From contig CAZICM010000016.1 in the NCBI GenBank assembly GCA_964537685.1, positions 112,192 through 176,191 on the forward strand: DNA of 64,000 nucleotides, read 5' to 3'. The notes below the pieces were generated by a model that had not been told where the DNA came from, did no database searches, and worked only from the letters and a program-made list of their open reading frames with translations. Shown one piece after another: positions 26,113 to 34,943 of this stretch. Origin of the DNA: CAZICM01 sp964537685. Its GTDB lineage: Bacteria > Myxococcota_A > Polyangia > Polyangiales > Polyangiaceae. A program made the translations under genes and the position numbers. How positions within the stretch are numbered: position 1 is the first letter of the stretch; every line of letters begins with the position of its first letter.

Positions 26113-26332
26113 CTGACATCCTCCAGACTTCGGAAAAAGAAGGCCGACCCTATCAGAGTCGAACCCTTGGGTGGAGGGGGCGAAAGAGCTTTTTGGGCAT
26201 GTATCGAAGGGTGCCGCGCGTGCTGCGGTTCGCGCTCGAGCGATTGTCCGGCAAGGCGAATCGGGCCCGCGGGCTGAATTGAGTTCGCCGCTTTTTTGGG
26301 GATTTTTGGTGGAGTGGCTACGATTTGCGGCC

Positions 26333-26881
26333 ATGAAGACGCAGCTTTTGATTGGCGGGCTGGCCTGTTTTGCCATTGGGCTTTTGGGTTGTGGTGGAAG
26401 CCTTCAGGGGGTTGAAAAGGAGCTTGCCGCAATGCGCGCAGAACTCACGGCGCTGCGGGCAAAGACAACGGTGCTGAGCGAACGGGTGGCCGGACTCGAG
26501 CGCGAGGAAAACAAGGCGGCGGAGACTTCAGCCGAAGCGATTTCAAATGCATCGAAGCCGTCTTTGAATGAAGGGGCGGGAGAGAAAAAAGCGGATGGCG
26601 ATCGTCCCGAGCTTTCGGTCGTTCGGGTGATGCCGGCGGGCGCGTTGGGAATCGGTTTTAAAGACGATGGACCGAGAGATGAATCTCTGATGGAACAGCC
26701 GGACGAGATCGCTGACGACGATGCAAATCGGATGGTGCTCCGATCGGTTGCGGGCGGAGGTGTTGTGGCCGAGAAGCTTTCAGATGCGGCCAAGAAGCCT
26801 GCGCAGCCTGCGCTTGCAGGCGTGAAGCCCAAGATGAACACGGCCGTGAAAGCCGCGAATGGAAAGGAGATCAAGCCGTGA
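26333..26881 (+). CDS. Coiled-coil lipoprotein
   Basis: 182 aa from the ATG at 26333. Signal peptide with lipobox GLLGCGG. Residues ~25-60 are a short coiled coil (VEKELAAMRAELTALRAKT, then VLSERVAGLE), resembling the N-terminus of YbgF/CpoB-like cell-envelope proteins. The rest is polar, acidic and probably disordered, ending in a Lys/Ala/Pro-rich tail. No domain recognised beyond that. The last codons overlap the start of the LysM protein gene (GTGA), so both are made together and probably act together at the cell envelope. The 220 bp between it and the divergent lipoprotein gene at 26112 must hold both promoters. Confidence 0.7.
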   Translation: MKTQLLIGGLACFAIGLLGCGGSLQGVEKELAAMRAELTALRAKTTVLSERVAGLEREENKAAETSAEAISNASKPSLNEGAGEKKADGDRPELSVVRVMPAGALGIGFKDDGPRDESLMEQPDEIADDDANRMVLRSVAGGGVVAEKLSDAAKKPAQPALAGVKPKMNTAVKAANGKEIKP

Positions 26882-28212
26882 GCAGACTGCGTAGCCAGTT
26901 CGCTTTTGTTATCGTCGGCGCGGCTTGGATCTCGCCTAGGATCTTGGCGGCGCAGGAAGCTCCTCCCCAGGGCACAACATCGGATCCTTCCGTGGAGGGA
27001 GCGCCTTCTCAAGGAGGTGTGACTGTGGTTCAGGTGCCCGCGCAGCCCGCCGCGCCAACGGTGTTCGTGCCTGGATATCCAGCGCCTGGAACAGCCCTCG
27101 AAGGTCATTTGCCCTCGAGTTCCAGGGCCTCGATGGATGTTTCGCGTTCGGGAGACGGCTTCGACCTCAACCGTTCCGGCTCGGCGTCGCCTTCGGTGAA
27201 GGGCGGGCCGAATGGATCTTTTATTACCGAGGGACAATACACGCCCGAGCTTCACACGGTTCGGCGCGGCGATACCCTCTGGGAAATTTCCAATCGCTAT
27301 TACCAAAACCCTTATTCGTGGCCGAAGTTGTGGGCGCACAACCCGCAGATTCTCAATCCGCATTGGATCTATCCAGGCGATCGCCTTCGCTTGCGCGACG
27401 AAGATCAAAAACCTACGGCAGCACGCTTTTCAGGCCGTAAGGCGACCGCGCAGCCCAAGACGATCTTCCTGCGCGAAACAGGCTGGGTGGACGATTTATC
27501 CAAAGATACATGGGGCGAGGTCGTAGGCAGTCCCGACGATCAAATGCTGCTGTCTGAAGGCGACGATATTTATCTGCAATTGGAGGGCGATCATGAAGTC
27601 AGCGTGGGTCAGGCCCTCGTGCTCTTCAGGCCCTTGCGTTCGGTGTCATCCCAAGATGGCAACAAAGGCGAGCTCGTGAGCGTGCGCGGATCGGCGCGCG
27701 TCGACCGAATCAATCCCAAGACGAAAATGGTCAAGGCCCGTATCACCGAATCGCTGGATGTGATTGAGCGGGGTATCAAAGTCGGCACGGTAGAGAGGCA
27801 TTTTGATGTGGTGCCGCCCGTGGCCAGCGAGGTGGATCTAGAGGCGAGAATTCTGGCGTCGATCGATCCGCTTCAGCTCTATGGCCAGCATCATTTGGTG
27901 TTTATTGACAAGGGAGAAAAAGAAGGCGTGAAGGTGGGGCAGCGCTTCTTCGCGATTCGGAGAGGCGATCGGTGGGAGCAATCGCTCAAGTCCACGGGCA
28001 AGCTGACGATACAGCGGCCCAAGGTGGAGGATGAGCGTCCGGCACAAATTGAGCCGATGAAGACCGATGTGCCAACCGATAAATTGCCCGATGAGACCTA
28101 TGCAGAGCTTCGGATTATTCGGGTGAGGGAGCATACGGCGGCTGCACTGGTTACGGCGTCCATTCATGAAATGGAGAAAAATGCGCGCCTGATATCTCGT
28201 AAGGGTTTTTGA
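26878..28212 (+). CDS. Secreted LysM-domain protein
   Basis: 444 aa starting at a GTG preceded by GGAGATCAAGCC. Signal peptide of ~25 residues ending near ILAAQE. A low-complexity Pro/Ser region is followed by a LysM module (about 121-170: HTVRRGDTLWEISNRYYQN...YPGDRLRL) that binds peptidoglycan. The ~250-residue C-terminal part contains two similar beta-rich segments (around EVSVGQALVLF and EGVKVGQRFFAI). This is the plan of the 'LysM peptidoglycan-binding' proteins common in delta-proteobacteria. Coupled to the coiled-coil lipoprotein. It likely helps attach or organise the outer envelope. Confidence 0.85.
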   Translation: MSRLRSQFAFVIVGAAWISPRILAAQEAPPQGTTSDPSVEGAPSQGGVTVVQVPAQPAAPTVFVPGYPAPGTALEGHLPSSSRASMDVSRSGDGFDLNRSGSASPSVKGGPNGSFITEGQYTPELHTVRRGDTLWEISNRYYQNPYSWPKLWAHNPQILNPHWIYPGDRLRLRDEDQKPTAARFSGRKATAQPKTIFLRETGWVDDLSKDTWGEVVGSPDDQMLLSEGDDIYLQLEGDHEVSVGQALVLFRPLRSVSSQDGNKGELVSVRGSARVDRINPKTKMVKARITESLDVIERGIKVGTVERHFDVVPPVASEVDLEARILASIDPLQLYGQHHLVFIDKGEKEGVKVGQRFFAIRRGDRWEQSLKSTGKLTIQRPKVEDERPAQIEPMKTDVPTDKLPDETYAELRIIRVREHTAAALVTASIHEMEKNARLISRKGF

Positions 28213-28226
28213 TCGTATTGCCTTGC

Positions 28227-28622
28227 TTATCTAAGCCATGCTGGTACAAAAGCCGGTGAAAATAGGGCCAGCAATATCAAACCCGCACTGAGCGCCGATC
28301 CAAAAAAGAGCAAAGCCAGGGAGATTCTTTGTCCGAGCACGTTCGCGTTGGAGCCCAATGCGGCCAAGGATGCCAGGGCATAAAGCAGAGGAATGGCAAG
28401 CGAAAGCCCAAGCAAAGGCGATGCGGTCTCTCCGGGAGATACAGGAAGGACCAGCGATGCCACAAGCAAATAGGCGCTGAACAAAAAGATGGTGGGACTC
28501 TTTAATCTAGCGATAAGATTAGCTTTTCGGCCCTCGCGCAGACCTTTGACGGCTCCAATGCTTGCAGCAAGAACGCATAGCAATTGAATGAGGATACAAA
28601 CGATCCACACAATTGGCTTCAT
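28227..28622 (-). CDS. Small integral membrane protein (fourth gene of radical SAM operon)
   Basis: 131 aa from the ATG at 28622, which overlaps the preceding stop (ATGA). Four hydrophobic helices: VWIVCILIQLLCVLAASIGA, TIFLFSAYLLVASLVLPV, a pair in LLGLSLAIPLLYALASLAALG, and ISLALLFFGSALSAGLILLAL. The only soluble part is a short basic loop (KGLREGRKANLIARLK). No family recognised. Being the last of four genes joined by overlapping codons, it probably forms a complex with its two membrane neighbours. Confidence 0.6.
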   Translation of the reverse strand: MKPIVWIVCILIQLLCVLAASIGAVKGLREGRKANLIARLKSPTIFLFSAYLLVASLVLPVSPGETASPLLGLSLAIPLLYALASLAALGSNANVLGQRISLALLFFGSALSAGLILLALFSPAFVPAWLR

Positions 28623-29017
28623 GGGACACAGGTAGGTGATGGAAGCGGGAGTGGGGCAGGGGATTGCTGAAAGAGAAGCCAGCCAAAGACACAGAAGTCG
28701 AGAACAATGAACAGGGCGACGGCTTTGGCTGTCCCTTGGAGAAAAGCGGGTTTGAGGGGAACCCGAAAGTGGCTCAAAATGAGCCAAATTCCAAAAAATG
28801 CGATCAGCGATGCGAGCAATGCGGTCAGCGTGCGGCCATACCACTCCATGGGCAGCTCTCCGGTTGCCTGGGCGGCAAAAACAAAACGCCTGTTGAGAGG
28901 CTCGTACCAAAGCGTGGGCCAGCGCCGCAGGGCCGAGGTGAGAAGCGTGAGTCCAAACACGACGCGAGCGCCGAGCAAGGAAGCGAAGAGCCGCGGGGTT
29001 TGGCTTTGGGGACTCAA
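28619..29017 (-). CDS. Small integral membrane protein (third gene of radical SAM operon)
   Basis: 132 aa from a TTG at 29017 that overlaps the upstream stop (TTGA). An upstream ATG would extend it into the neighbouring frame and is less likely. Three hydrophobic segments: a short one near residue 15 (ARVVFGLTLLTSAL), LTALLASLIAFFGIWLILS, and AVALFIVLDFCVFGWLLF. A loop with WYEPLNRRFVFAAQ separates the first two. No family recognised, no catalytic motif. Position and overlaps argue for joint function with the radical SAM enzyme. Confidence 0.6.
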   Translation of the reverse strand: MSPQSQTPRLFASLLGARVVFGLTLLTSALRRWPTLWYEPLNRRFVFAAQATGELPMEWYGRTLTALLASLIAFFGIWLILSHFRVPLKPAFLQGTAKAVALFIVLDFCVFGWLLFQQSPAPLPLPSPTCVP

Positions 29018-29514
29018 CCGATGCCTCGCAGCGAGGTGATGAGGAGGCCCGCAATGGCGTTCATCCAAACGACGGCGCACACCAAGAAGCTCGATACCGC
29101 ATAGGCGGGCAGGAGCCACTTTTCCTCGGCGGGTTTGAAGGTGAGCGATAGGAGTCCAAGGCCGATGGCGAGCAGAAGCGCGAGGGCCGCGAAGACTTCT
29201 TTTACGTCGAAGAGCCGGGCATAAAAGGGATGAAAACGATCGAGATACAGTCCCCGCACATGCACGCGATAGCTTGGGTAGAGCAGCGCGCCGATGATGA
29301 ATGTGGCGATGTATGAAATGGACAGGACGCGCGCATAGGTTTTTTCCAGGGCCGAACGTCCGAGATGCCCGCGCAGGTAATGGCGCATCAAGAGGGCGTG
29401 ATGGGTGGCCGAGCCGATGAGGACCGTGCTTCCCGCCGCATGAAGCACGAGCAAAAGGCGCCGCAAGTCATGCCCAAATACCTTGGGAAGCAGGTCGCCG
29501 CAGAGCTCAATCAT
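29014..29514 (-). CDS. Histidine-bearing membrane protein (second gene of radical SAM operon)
   Basis: 166 aa from the ATG at 29514, which overlaps the radical SAM gene end by 8 bp. Four helices: LRRLLLVLHAAGSTVLIGSATHHALLM, VLSISYIATFIIGALLY, VFAALALLLAIGLGLLSLTF and LPAYAVSSFLVCAVVWMNAIAG. Several histidines sit at membrane borders (LHAAG, ATHHAL, MRHY), as in membrane b-type haem or CopD-like proteins, but that is only a resemblance. I do not recognise the family. Confidence 0.6.
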   Translation of the reverse strand: MIELCGDLLPKVFGHDLRRLLLVLHAAGSTVLIGSATHHALLMRHYLRGHLGRSALEKTYARVLSISYIATFIIGALLYPSYRVHVRGLYLDRFHPFYARLFDVKEVFAALALLLAIGLGLLSLTFKPAEEKWLLPAYAVSSFLVCAVVWMNAIAGLLITSLRGIG

Positions 29515-30709
29515 CGGTGTTTTGGTTCTGTTGAAAGCGTTCGACCCGAGGGCATTCAGGGTCTGGAGCGAACCCTCGTTCAGGATCGGCATACCGGGAA
29601 ACGACTTGGCATCCGCCTCTGCACACGGTGCGCAGATCGCAGGTGTTGCACGGCGCTGGCAAGTTCGCGTGGTAGGCCCGGAGTTCGGAAAGAAGATCGC
29701 TGGATGCCGTCGGGCTTGGAGCGGGTTCGGCGTTTGGGTTGAGCAGGGGCAGGATACGCTTGTCCTGCCCATTCAAAAAACTGCAAGGAGCGGCGCTTCC
29801 ATCGGGACGGATGCCGCCTAGATAACGGCCTGCTTCACAGCCGAATATTCCGAGCGCGGATAGCGTTTCCACGCGATGACCCAGCGTTTGAATCAAGCCG
29901 TCGGACAAGAGCGGAAGCATGGCGCAATCGATGCGGATACGGAGGAGACGCTTGTGGGCGAGCGCTTCGATGAGAGGAAAGAGCCGTGCTCTCTGATCGG
30001 GGCGCAGGCGTTTTTCCACATAGGCTGGCTGGGCTGCGCGCCCCGCAGGCTTGTACCGCAGCAATTGAAGCTCAGACGCGCCGAGCTTGGCGATCCGCTC
30101 GGCTGTCTCTTCCACGGTGCCAAACGAGTCGCGGGTGAGCACCAGGTTGATGCCCGTGCGTATGCCCTGTTCTGCGATGAGCTGCAGCGCCCGCTCGGGA
30201 ATTTCAGCGCTGCCAAAACCGCGGACCGCTTCATAGGCTCCGCCGACTCCATCGTGGCTGATGTTAATTTGAGCGAAAGCCTTGAGATCGCGGACGCGCT
30301 CCTGTGTGAGGCCGATGCCGCTTGTGGTGGTGACGGGCAAGAGTCCGAGCGAACGGGCGTATTCGGCGAGACGGCCAATATCCGGGCGCATCAAAGGTTC
30401 GCCGCCCCCAAAAGCGACGATGGCTACGCCTTGTTTCTGCGCCCAACAAAGCGATTGACAGACTTCATCGAAGCTTCGTTCGAGTCCATCGGGGCGCGCA
30501 TCGATATAACAGCCCTCGCAGCTTGCCGGACACCGAGAGCCGGTGGCGATATGCAATTCGAGCGGGCGCGGTTCAAAGGCGGCGGGCACGCTGTGGGTGT
30601 CCAGCCCAAGCGCGCGGCAGCGCTCGGAATCCAGGGCGATCAGCATCGACTCATCGAAGCGAACCCAGGCGCCGAAGGGTTCGGGGCGCGACCAGAGCAC
30701 GGCCGTCAT
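29507..30709 (-). CDS. Radical SAM/SPASM enzyme
   Basis: 400 aa. The AdoMet-binding 4Fe-4S motif is CPASCEGC (Cys60, 64, 67), with FGGGEP as the SAM-contact GGE motif. TSGIG and NISHDG strands complete the partial TIM barrel. The C-terminal SPASM region carries GCEAGR, APCSF, CNTCDLRTVCRGGC and PECPR, enough cysteines for auxiliary clusters. Relatives include peptide maturases (PqqE, MftC) and haem enzymes (NirJ, AhbC/D). No precursor peptide is visible nearby. It heads a four-gene leftward operon whose other products are small membrane proteins, so the substrate may be membrane-bound or a cofactor they carry. Confidence 0.9.
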   Translation of the reverse strand: MTAVLWSRPEPFGAWVRFDESMLIALDSERCRALGLDTHSVPAAFEPRPLELHIATGSRCPASCEGCYIDARPDGLERSFDEVCQSLCWAQKQGVAIVAFGGGEPLMRPDIGRLAEYARSLGLLPVTTTSGIGLTQERVRDLKAFAQINISHDGVGGAYEAVRGFGSAEIPERALQLIAEQGIRTGINLVLTRDSFGTVEETAERIAKLGASELQLLRYKPAGRAAQPAYVEKRLRPDQRARLFPLIEALAHKRLLRIRIDCAMLPLLSDGLIQTLGHRVETLSALGIFGCEAGRYLGGIRPDGSAAPCSFLNGQDKRILPLLNPNAEPAPSPTASSDLLSELRAYHANLPAPCNTCDLRTVCRGGCQVVSRYADPERGFAPDPECPRVERFQQNQNTDD

Positions 30710-30799
30710 GCGCGCGCATGTACCGAAGACGCCCGCGCGCGTCTATGCAAAGCCGTCAAAACGAGAGCATCTTGTGAGCATTTGCCGGCGGTCCTGGGC

Positions 30800-30805
30800 T
30801 ATGCT
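30800..30805 (+). promoter_or_regulatory. Candidate -10 element TATGCT of the lytic transglycosylase
   Basis: TATGCT ends 6 nt before the GTG start, with no ribosome-binding site. A transcript starting at the usual distance would begin at or within a base or two of the start codon. The window's other exported-protein genes show the same layout. Confidence 0.4.
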
Positions 30806-30811
30806 GGCCAG

Positions 30812-33391
30812 GTGTTAAAGCGCGCCTTTGGTCTAAGCACCGCGGTACTGATGGGCCTTGTATTTTCGGGATGCGCCGATGCTGCGGCCCCCAAGGCGGG
30901 AACACCTCCTCCCTTTGCACCTCTTGCGGCCGCGACTCCATCGCCCGGCGGCCCCGTGCTGTTCGCGGCGCCTTCGAGCTCTTCTCAGGCTCCCTCAATT
31001 GCGCCCGAGGATATTGGCTTCGATCCAGCGCGCGTGAGCTCTTTAATCGATGATTCAAGGCTTTCCGCTGTCAAGGAGGCCATGCTCGACGAGGCGTTTG
31101 GAAAAGCCGTCAAAGAAATGGAAACGCGGATTGCCGCGGCGCCTGCATCGATGGCTCCGGAAGAACGGCAGGCGTGGCGATTTGAATTGGGCAAGCTTCG
31201 AAGCCTCGCAGGCGATCCGGTGGGTGCCGCCAAAGCCTTCGATGAAGCGGCTGAAATCAGCGGCCCGCTCACTGGATACGCTTATTTTTCCGCGGCCGAT
31301 CATCTGGAGCGCGCCGATCAGCACGAAGACGCTCTTCTGCGCATCAAAAAGATTCCTCCCGAACTTCCCATTCAAACCAGCCTTCAGCTTCTGAATGCAT
31401 CGGCCCTCGCCGGCAAAGGCGATTACGAGGCTGCGTTTGAGCTGTGGCGCGCTTATCTCGGCACGCCCCGCCCTCCGGCCCAATGGGTGACGATTTCATT
31501 GCGTTTTGCGAAGGCTCTTCTTGGCCGCGCAACAGAAACCCACACCGAGGAAGCTCTTAAGCTCGCGAGGCGTGTGCGTTTCGAGGCGCCGCGCGGAGAA
31601 GGCGCCGCGGAAGCCAAGGACATTGAAGAACGCGCCCTCGCAAGCTTGCCCTCCGCGAAACGCAAACCCTATGAATCCCCGGACACCAAAGATCTGCTGG
31701 CCCGCGCGAAATCGTTGCTCGCCGCCCGCCAGAACCGGGAAGCCCTGGCCACAACCGATGCGCTTATCGCGCTTCCCGCCGCGGCAAATGCAGGCGAGTT
31801 TGCATGTGAAGCCTGGATTGTCCGGGCGGATGCCTTGGGCAAGGTATCCCGCAAGGCCGAGAGCGCCGATGCCTATGGAACGGCTATCGAACGCTGCGCG
31901 GGCCTGCCCAGGCGCGTGGATGCTCTGTACAACGCGGGCCGTGCCTCGGAAAAAGTGAGCCGTGCTCCTGAAGCCCAGAAGCGCTTCACCATGCTGGAGA
32001 CCGAATTCCCCAAGCATCGGCTGGCCGACGATGCGCGTCTGCGCGCCGCAAAAAATGCCCGTGAAATGGGCGACGAGGCCGCCTTTGAACGCCTGCTCAC
32101 GGACATGCCCGATGTCTATCCCGACGGCGACATGGTCATCGATGGACTGTTTGAACTCGCGCTCTTTCGCATCGAACGCAGAGACTGGGCAGGCTCCATC
32201 GCGCCCCTCGAGCGGGCCTACGCGAAAGCGCCCCGCGAGCGCGCCTATTACGCGGCCGGCCGCTTACCCTATTTTCTCGGCCGGGCCCGCATCGAAACAG
32301 GCGCTGAAGACAAAGGAATCGAACTTCTCAAGACCACGATTCGCGACTACCCCCTTAGCTTTTACATGTCGCTCGCTTACGCGCGCCTCGGCGAACGCAA
32401 GCGCGAGGCCGCCGAGGAAGCCCTCAAGGCCGCCGTCGGCAACGAACCCGATGCTCCCTTCGTCCTGGGAAAACATCCTGTCTTCGAGAAGCCCGGATTT
32501 CAGCGCGCCATTGCGCTTGCCCGCCTAGGTGAATTCAAGTTCGCCCGGGCCGAGCTCGATGCCCTTGGCCTATCGGCCAAAGATGTACCGCCCGAACTTC
32601 TGTGGGCGTCTGTCTTTTTGCTCGAGCGGGCAGGCTCTCCGCTTCAATCGCACAGCCTCCTCCGCGGCGCGACGATGTCGCAGGCTTCATCCTTGCCTGC
32701 TGAAATCGCCGATTGGACCAACCACTATCCTGTGGGCCGCTGGAAAACGGCGTGGCAGGCGGCCTACCCGCGCCCCTTTGCCGCACAGGTCAGCGCCGAG
32801 TCGAAACGAAGCCAAATTCCCGAGGCATTTATCTACGCCATCATGCGCGAAGAAAGCGCATTCGATGCCCGCGTCGTTTCTCATGCCAATGCGATCGGAT
32901 TGATGCAATTAATTGTTCCAACGGCAAAAAATATGGCCAAGCCTTTAGGATTGCCTTGGAATGAACGCGCATTAAAACGGCCTGAAATTAATATTGCGCT
33001 TGGCAGCCGCTTTTTATCGATACTTCGCAACAAATTCCCTGACAATCCGATGATGGCGATTCCCAGCTATAATGCTGGACCTGGGGCACCCCGCCGATGG
33101 ATCGACCGGAGCCCGGCGGCCGATTTCGACCTATGGGTCGAGCGAATCCCCTACGAAGAAACGAGGCTGTACACCAAGCGCGTCCTCACCAGCATGGCGG
33201 CCTACGCATTTTTGTATTTCAGCGATCAGCCCAGCGAAGCCCTCGCGACACCCAAGCTTGCAAGCTCAAATGCCGCTCAAAAAGCTGCTGCAGGCGTATC
33301 CAACACCACCGCGCCGGGCGCCGCGCCCGATACAGATTCCAAAGAGACCCCAGCGGGCGAAGGCAAAGCTGTAGCGGCGCCCGAAGATTAA
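30812..33391 (+). CDS. Slt70-like soluble/lipoprotein lytic transglycosylase
   Basis: 859 aa. Though the frame stays open far upstream, that part is antisense to the radical SAM gene; the GTG at 30812 opens a signal peptide with lipobox LVFSGCA. The mature protein is a long helical superhelix with TPR-like repeats (about 100-640), as in Slt70. The C-terminal SLT domain follows: FIYAIMREESAFD with catalytic Glu681, AIGLMQLI, PSYNAGPG and ETRLYTKRV. It cleaves peptidoglycan glycan strands to 1,6-anhydro products in the periplasm. An Ala/Pro-rich tail ends the protein. Larger than E. coli Slt (~640 aa). Confidence 0.92.
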   Translation: MLKRAFGLSTAVLMGLVFSGCADAAAPKAGTPPPFAPLAAATPSPGGPVLFAAPSSSSQAPSIAPEDIGFDPARVSSLIDDSRLSAVKEAMLDEAFGKAVKEMETRIAAAPASMAPEERQAWRFELGKLRSLAGDPVGAAKAFDEAAEISGPLTGYAYFSAADHLERADQHEDALLRIKKIPPELPIQTSLQLLNASALAGKGDYEAAFELWRAYLGTPRPPAQWVTISLRFAKALLGRATETHTEEALKLARRVRFEAPRGEGAAEAKDIEERALASLPSAKRKPYESPDTKDLLARAKSLLAARQNREALATTDALIALPAAANAGEFACEAWIVRADALGKVSRKAESADAYGTAIERCAGLPRRVDALYNAGRASEKVSRAPEAQKRFTMLETEFPKHRLADDARLRAAKNAREMGDEAAFERLLTDMPDVYPDGDMVIDGLFELALFRIERRDWAGSIAPLERAYAKAPRERAYYAAGRLPYFLGRARIETGAEDKGIELLKTTIRDYPLSFYMSLAYARLGERKREAAEEALKAAVGNEPDAPFVLGKHPVFEKPGFQRAIALARLGEFKFARAELDALGLSAKDVPPELLWASVFLLERAGSPLQSHSLLRGATMSQASSLPAEIADWTNHYPVGRWKTAWQAAYPRPFAAQVSAESKRSQIPEAFIYAIMREESAFDARVVSHANAIGLMQLIVPTAKNMAKPLGLPWNERALKRPEINIALGSRFLSILRNKFPDNPMMAIPSYNAGPGAPRRWIDRSPAADFDLWVERIPYEETRLYTKRVLTSMAAYAFLYFSDQPSEALATPKLASSNAAQKAAAGVSNTTAPGAAPDTDSKETPAGEGKAVAAPED

Positions 33392-33432
33392 AGATCCACG
33401 AAAAGACAGCTTTGATACAGTCGCCCGAAAAC

Positions 33433-34911
33433 GTGGTCGATCCTACGAGTCCTTCCTACCAGCTTGTCGGCGCAGTGTTAAACGGCCGCTTCAAGCTCGT
33501 GCGGCTTCTCGGCGAAGGCGGAATGGGTGCGGTATTTGAAGCCGATGGCATTCGCGGTGAAGGCAAGCGAGCCATCAAGCTATTGCATGAAGAGCTCGCC
33601 CACGAGCCTCAAGTGCTCAACCGCTTCCTCACCGAAGCCGTTGCCGTCCAATCCCTCAAACATCCTCACGTCGCCACGATCTACGAAGCCAACCGCGCCG
33701 AGAACGGCACACCCTATCTCGTCATGGAACTCCTCGTCGGCTTGCCGCTGACGGCCTTTATCAGCAAGCGCGAACCGATGACCGTGGCGCTGGGCTCTCA
33801 AGTCGTTCACGAAGTGCTCCAAGCTCTTAAGCTCGCGCACTCCAAAGGCGTCGTTCACCGCGATCTCAAGCCCGACAACATCTTTTTGGTCCGCACCGAA
33901 CAAGGCGGCTATTTCACCAAAGTGCTCGATTTCGGCATTGCGAAAGTGATGGATGTCGCGGGCGGAATGGGCACCAAAACCCGCACGGGCGCGCTCCTGG
34001 GCACACCTGGCTACATGAGCCCCGAGCAAATCAAAAACTCCAAAGGCGTCGATCCCCGAAGCGATTTGTGGTCGGTCGGCGCGATGTTTTACGAAATGCT
34101 CACCGGCACCGAACCCTTCGTTGCCGACAACGATTTTGCGCGCCTCACAGCAACCATCACCAGCGAACCCCGGCCTATCGAACAGGTGGCGCCGCATCTC
34201 GCCGCCTGGGGACAATTCTTCAGAAGAGCCCTCGCAAAAGATCCCGCGGCCCGCTTTCAAAACGCCGAAGAGATGGATCACAGCTTAATGACGCTAGCCG
34301 GCGGAGCGCCGTCGGTTCCCGCATGGAGCACGGCGCCCACACCCCGCGCGGCGCAAGGCTCTCCGGCGCAGCCTCAAGGTCCACACAGCGAAGCTCCCGT
34401 TGGCCTTGCGCACCCGCCTGTGGGCACCGAAGCCGTAACAACCGCCATCAAGCGCGATCCAAATCCCGCCCCTTCGCCGCCCCAGAAAGCCTCACCGACA
34501 GGCGTTGGCGGCACCGTCGCGATGAATATCGTTTCCGAACCCTCGCACGCGCCTGAAGCGCCGCCTCCCGGCCAAGCCACGGTTCCTCTTCCGACCCAGC
34601 CCATCGTTCAAAAAGTCCAAAACCTATCGGGCGTACCCGCCGGCCACGTACCCATCGCATTCATGGCGACGGCCCAAGCACCGGCCCCCATGATGGCGCC
34701 GATCGCGGGTGCTGCCGGCGTAAGCAACACACAGCCAAGCGCAATGCGCCCCGGCTCCCCGCCCTCGTACACACCCGCGCACGCGCCGCCACCCGTAGAA
34801 GTCGTACAGGCGCCGCCCTACCAGCCCGGCGCTCCATGGTGGGTCGTCGGCGTCGTCGCTTTTGTATGTTTGGGACTAGGATTTGCTGCGGGACTGCTCG
34901 TTGCCGGTTAG
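33433..34911 (+). CDS. Eukaryote-like Ser/Thr protein kinase with C-terminal membrane anchor
   Basis: 492 aa from the GTG at 33433; a TTG at 33412 is the alternative. TACAGT lies 11 nt before the GTG, like other candidate leaderless starts here. Kinase domain about 15-275: GEGGMGAVF P-loop, AIKLL lysine, HRDLKPDNIF catalytic loop, DFGIAK, activation loop with GTPGYMSPEQ. A ~190-residue Pro/Ala/Ser-rich linker leads to one C-terminal helix (WWVVGVVAFVCLGLGFAAG), so the kinase is tail-anchored facing the cytoplasm with no extracellular sensor. It follows the lytic transglycosylase by 41 bp. The double-FHA protein in this window is a possible reader. Confidence 0.92.
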   Translation: MVDPTSPSYQLVGAVLNGRFKLVRLLGEGGMGAVFEADGIRGEGKRAIKLLHEELAHEPQVLNRFLTEAVAVQSLKHPHVATIYEANRAENGTPYLVMELLVGLPLTAFISKREPMTVALGSQVVHEVLQALKLAHSKGVVHRDLKPDNIFLVRTEQGGYFTKVLDFGIAKVMDVAGGMGTKTRTGALLGTPGYMSPEQIKNSKGVDPRSDLWSVGAMFYEMLTGTEPFVADNDFARLTATITSEPRPIEQVAPHLAAWGQFFRRALAKDPAARFQNAEEMDHSLMTLAGGAPSVPAWSTAPTPRAAQGSPAQPQGPHSEAPVGLAHPPVGTEAVTTAIKRDPNPAPSPPQKASPTGVGGTVAMNIVSEPSHAPEAPPPGQATVPLPTQPIVQKVQNLSGVPAGHVPIAFMATAQAPAPMMAPIAGAAGVSNTQPSAMRPGSPPSYTPAHAPPPVEVVQAPPYQPGAPWWVVGVVAFVCLGLGFAAGLLVAG

Positions 34912-34943
34912 TGGTTTGGCGTCCAGCCACTCGAGGACATTTC

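Noticed and set aside
26404..27408. 334-codon antisense frame over the lipoprotein/LysM pair
   Set aside because: Arg/Ser-rich composition, no domain, and it opposes two well-supported coupled genes.
29876..30811. In-frame upstream extension of the lytic transglycosylase (312 codons)
   Set aside because: It is antisense to the radical SAM gene, whose domain motifs are clear, and it lacks any signal peptide. The lipoprotein start at 30812 fits better.
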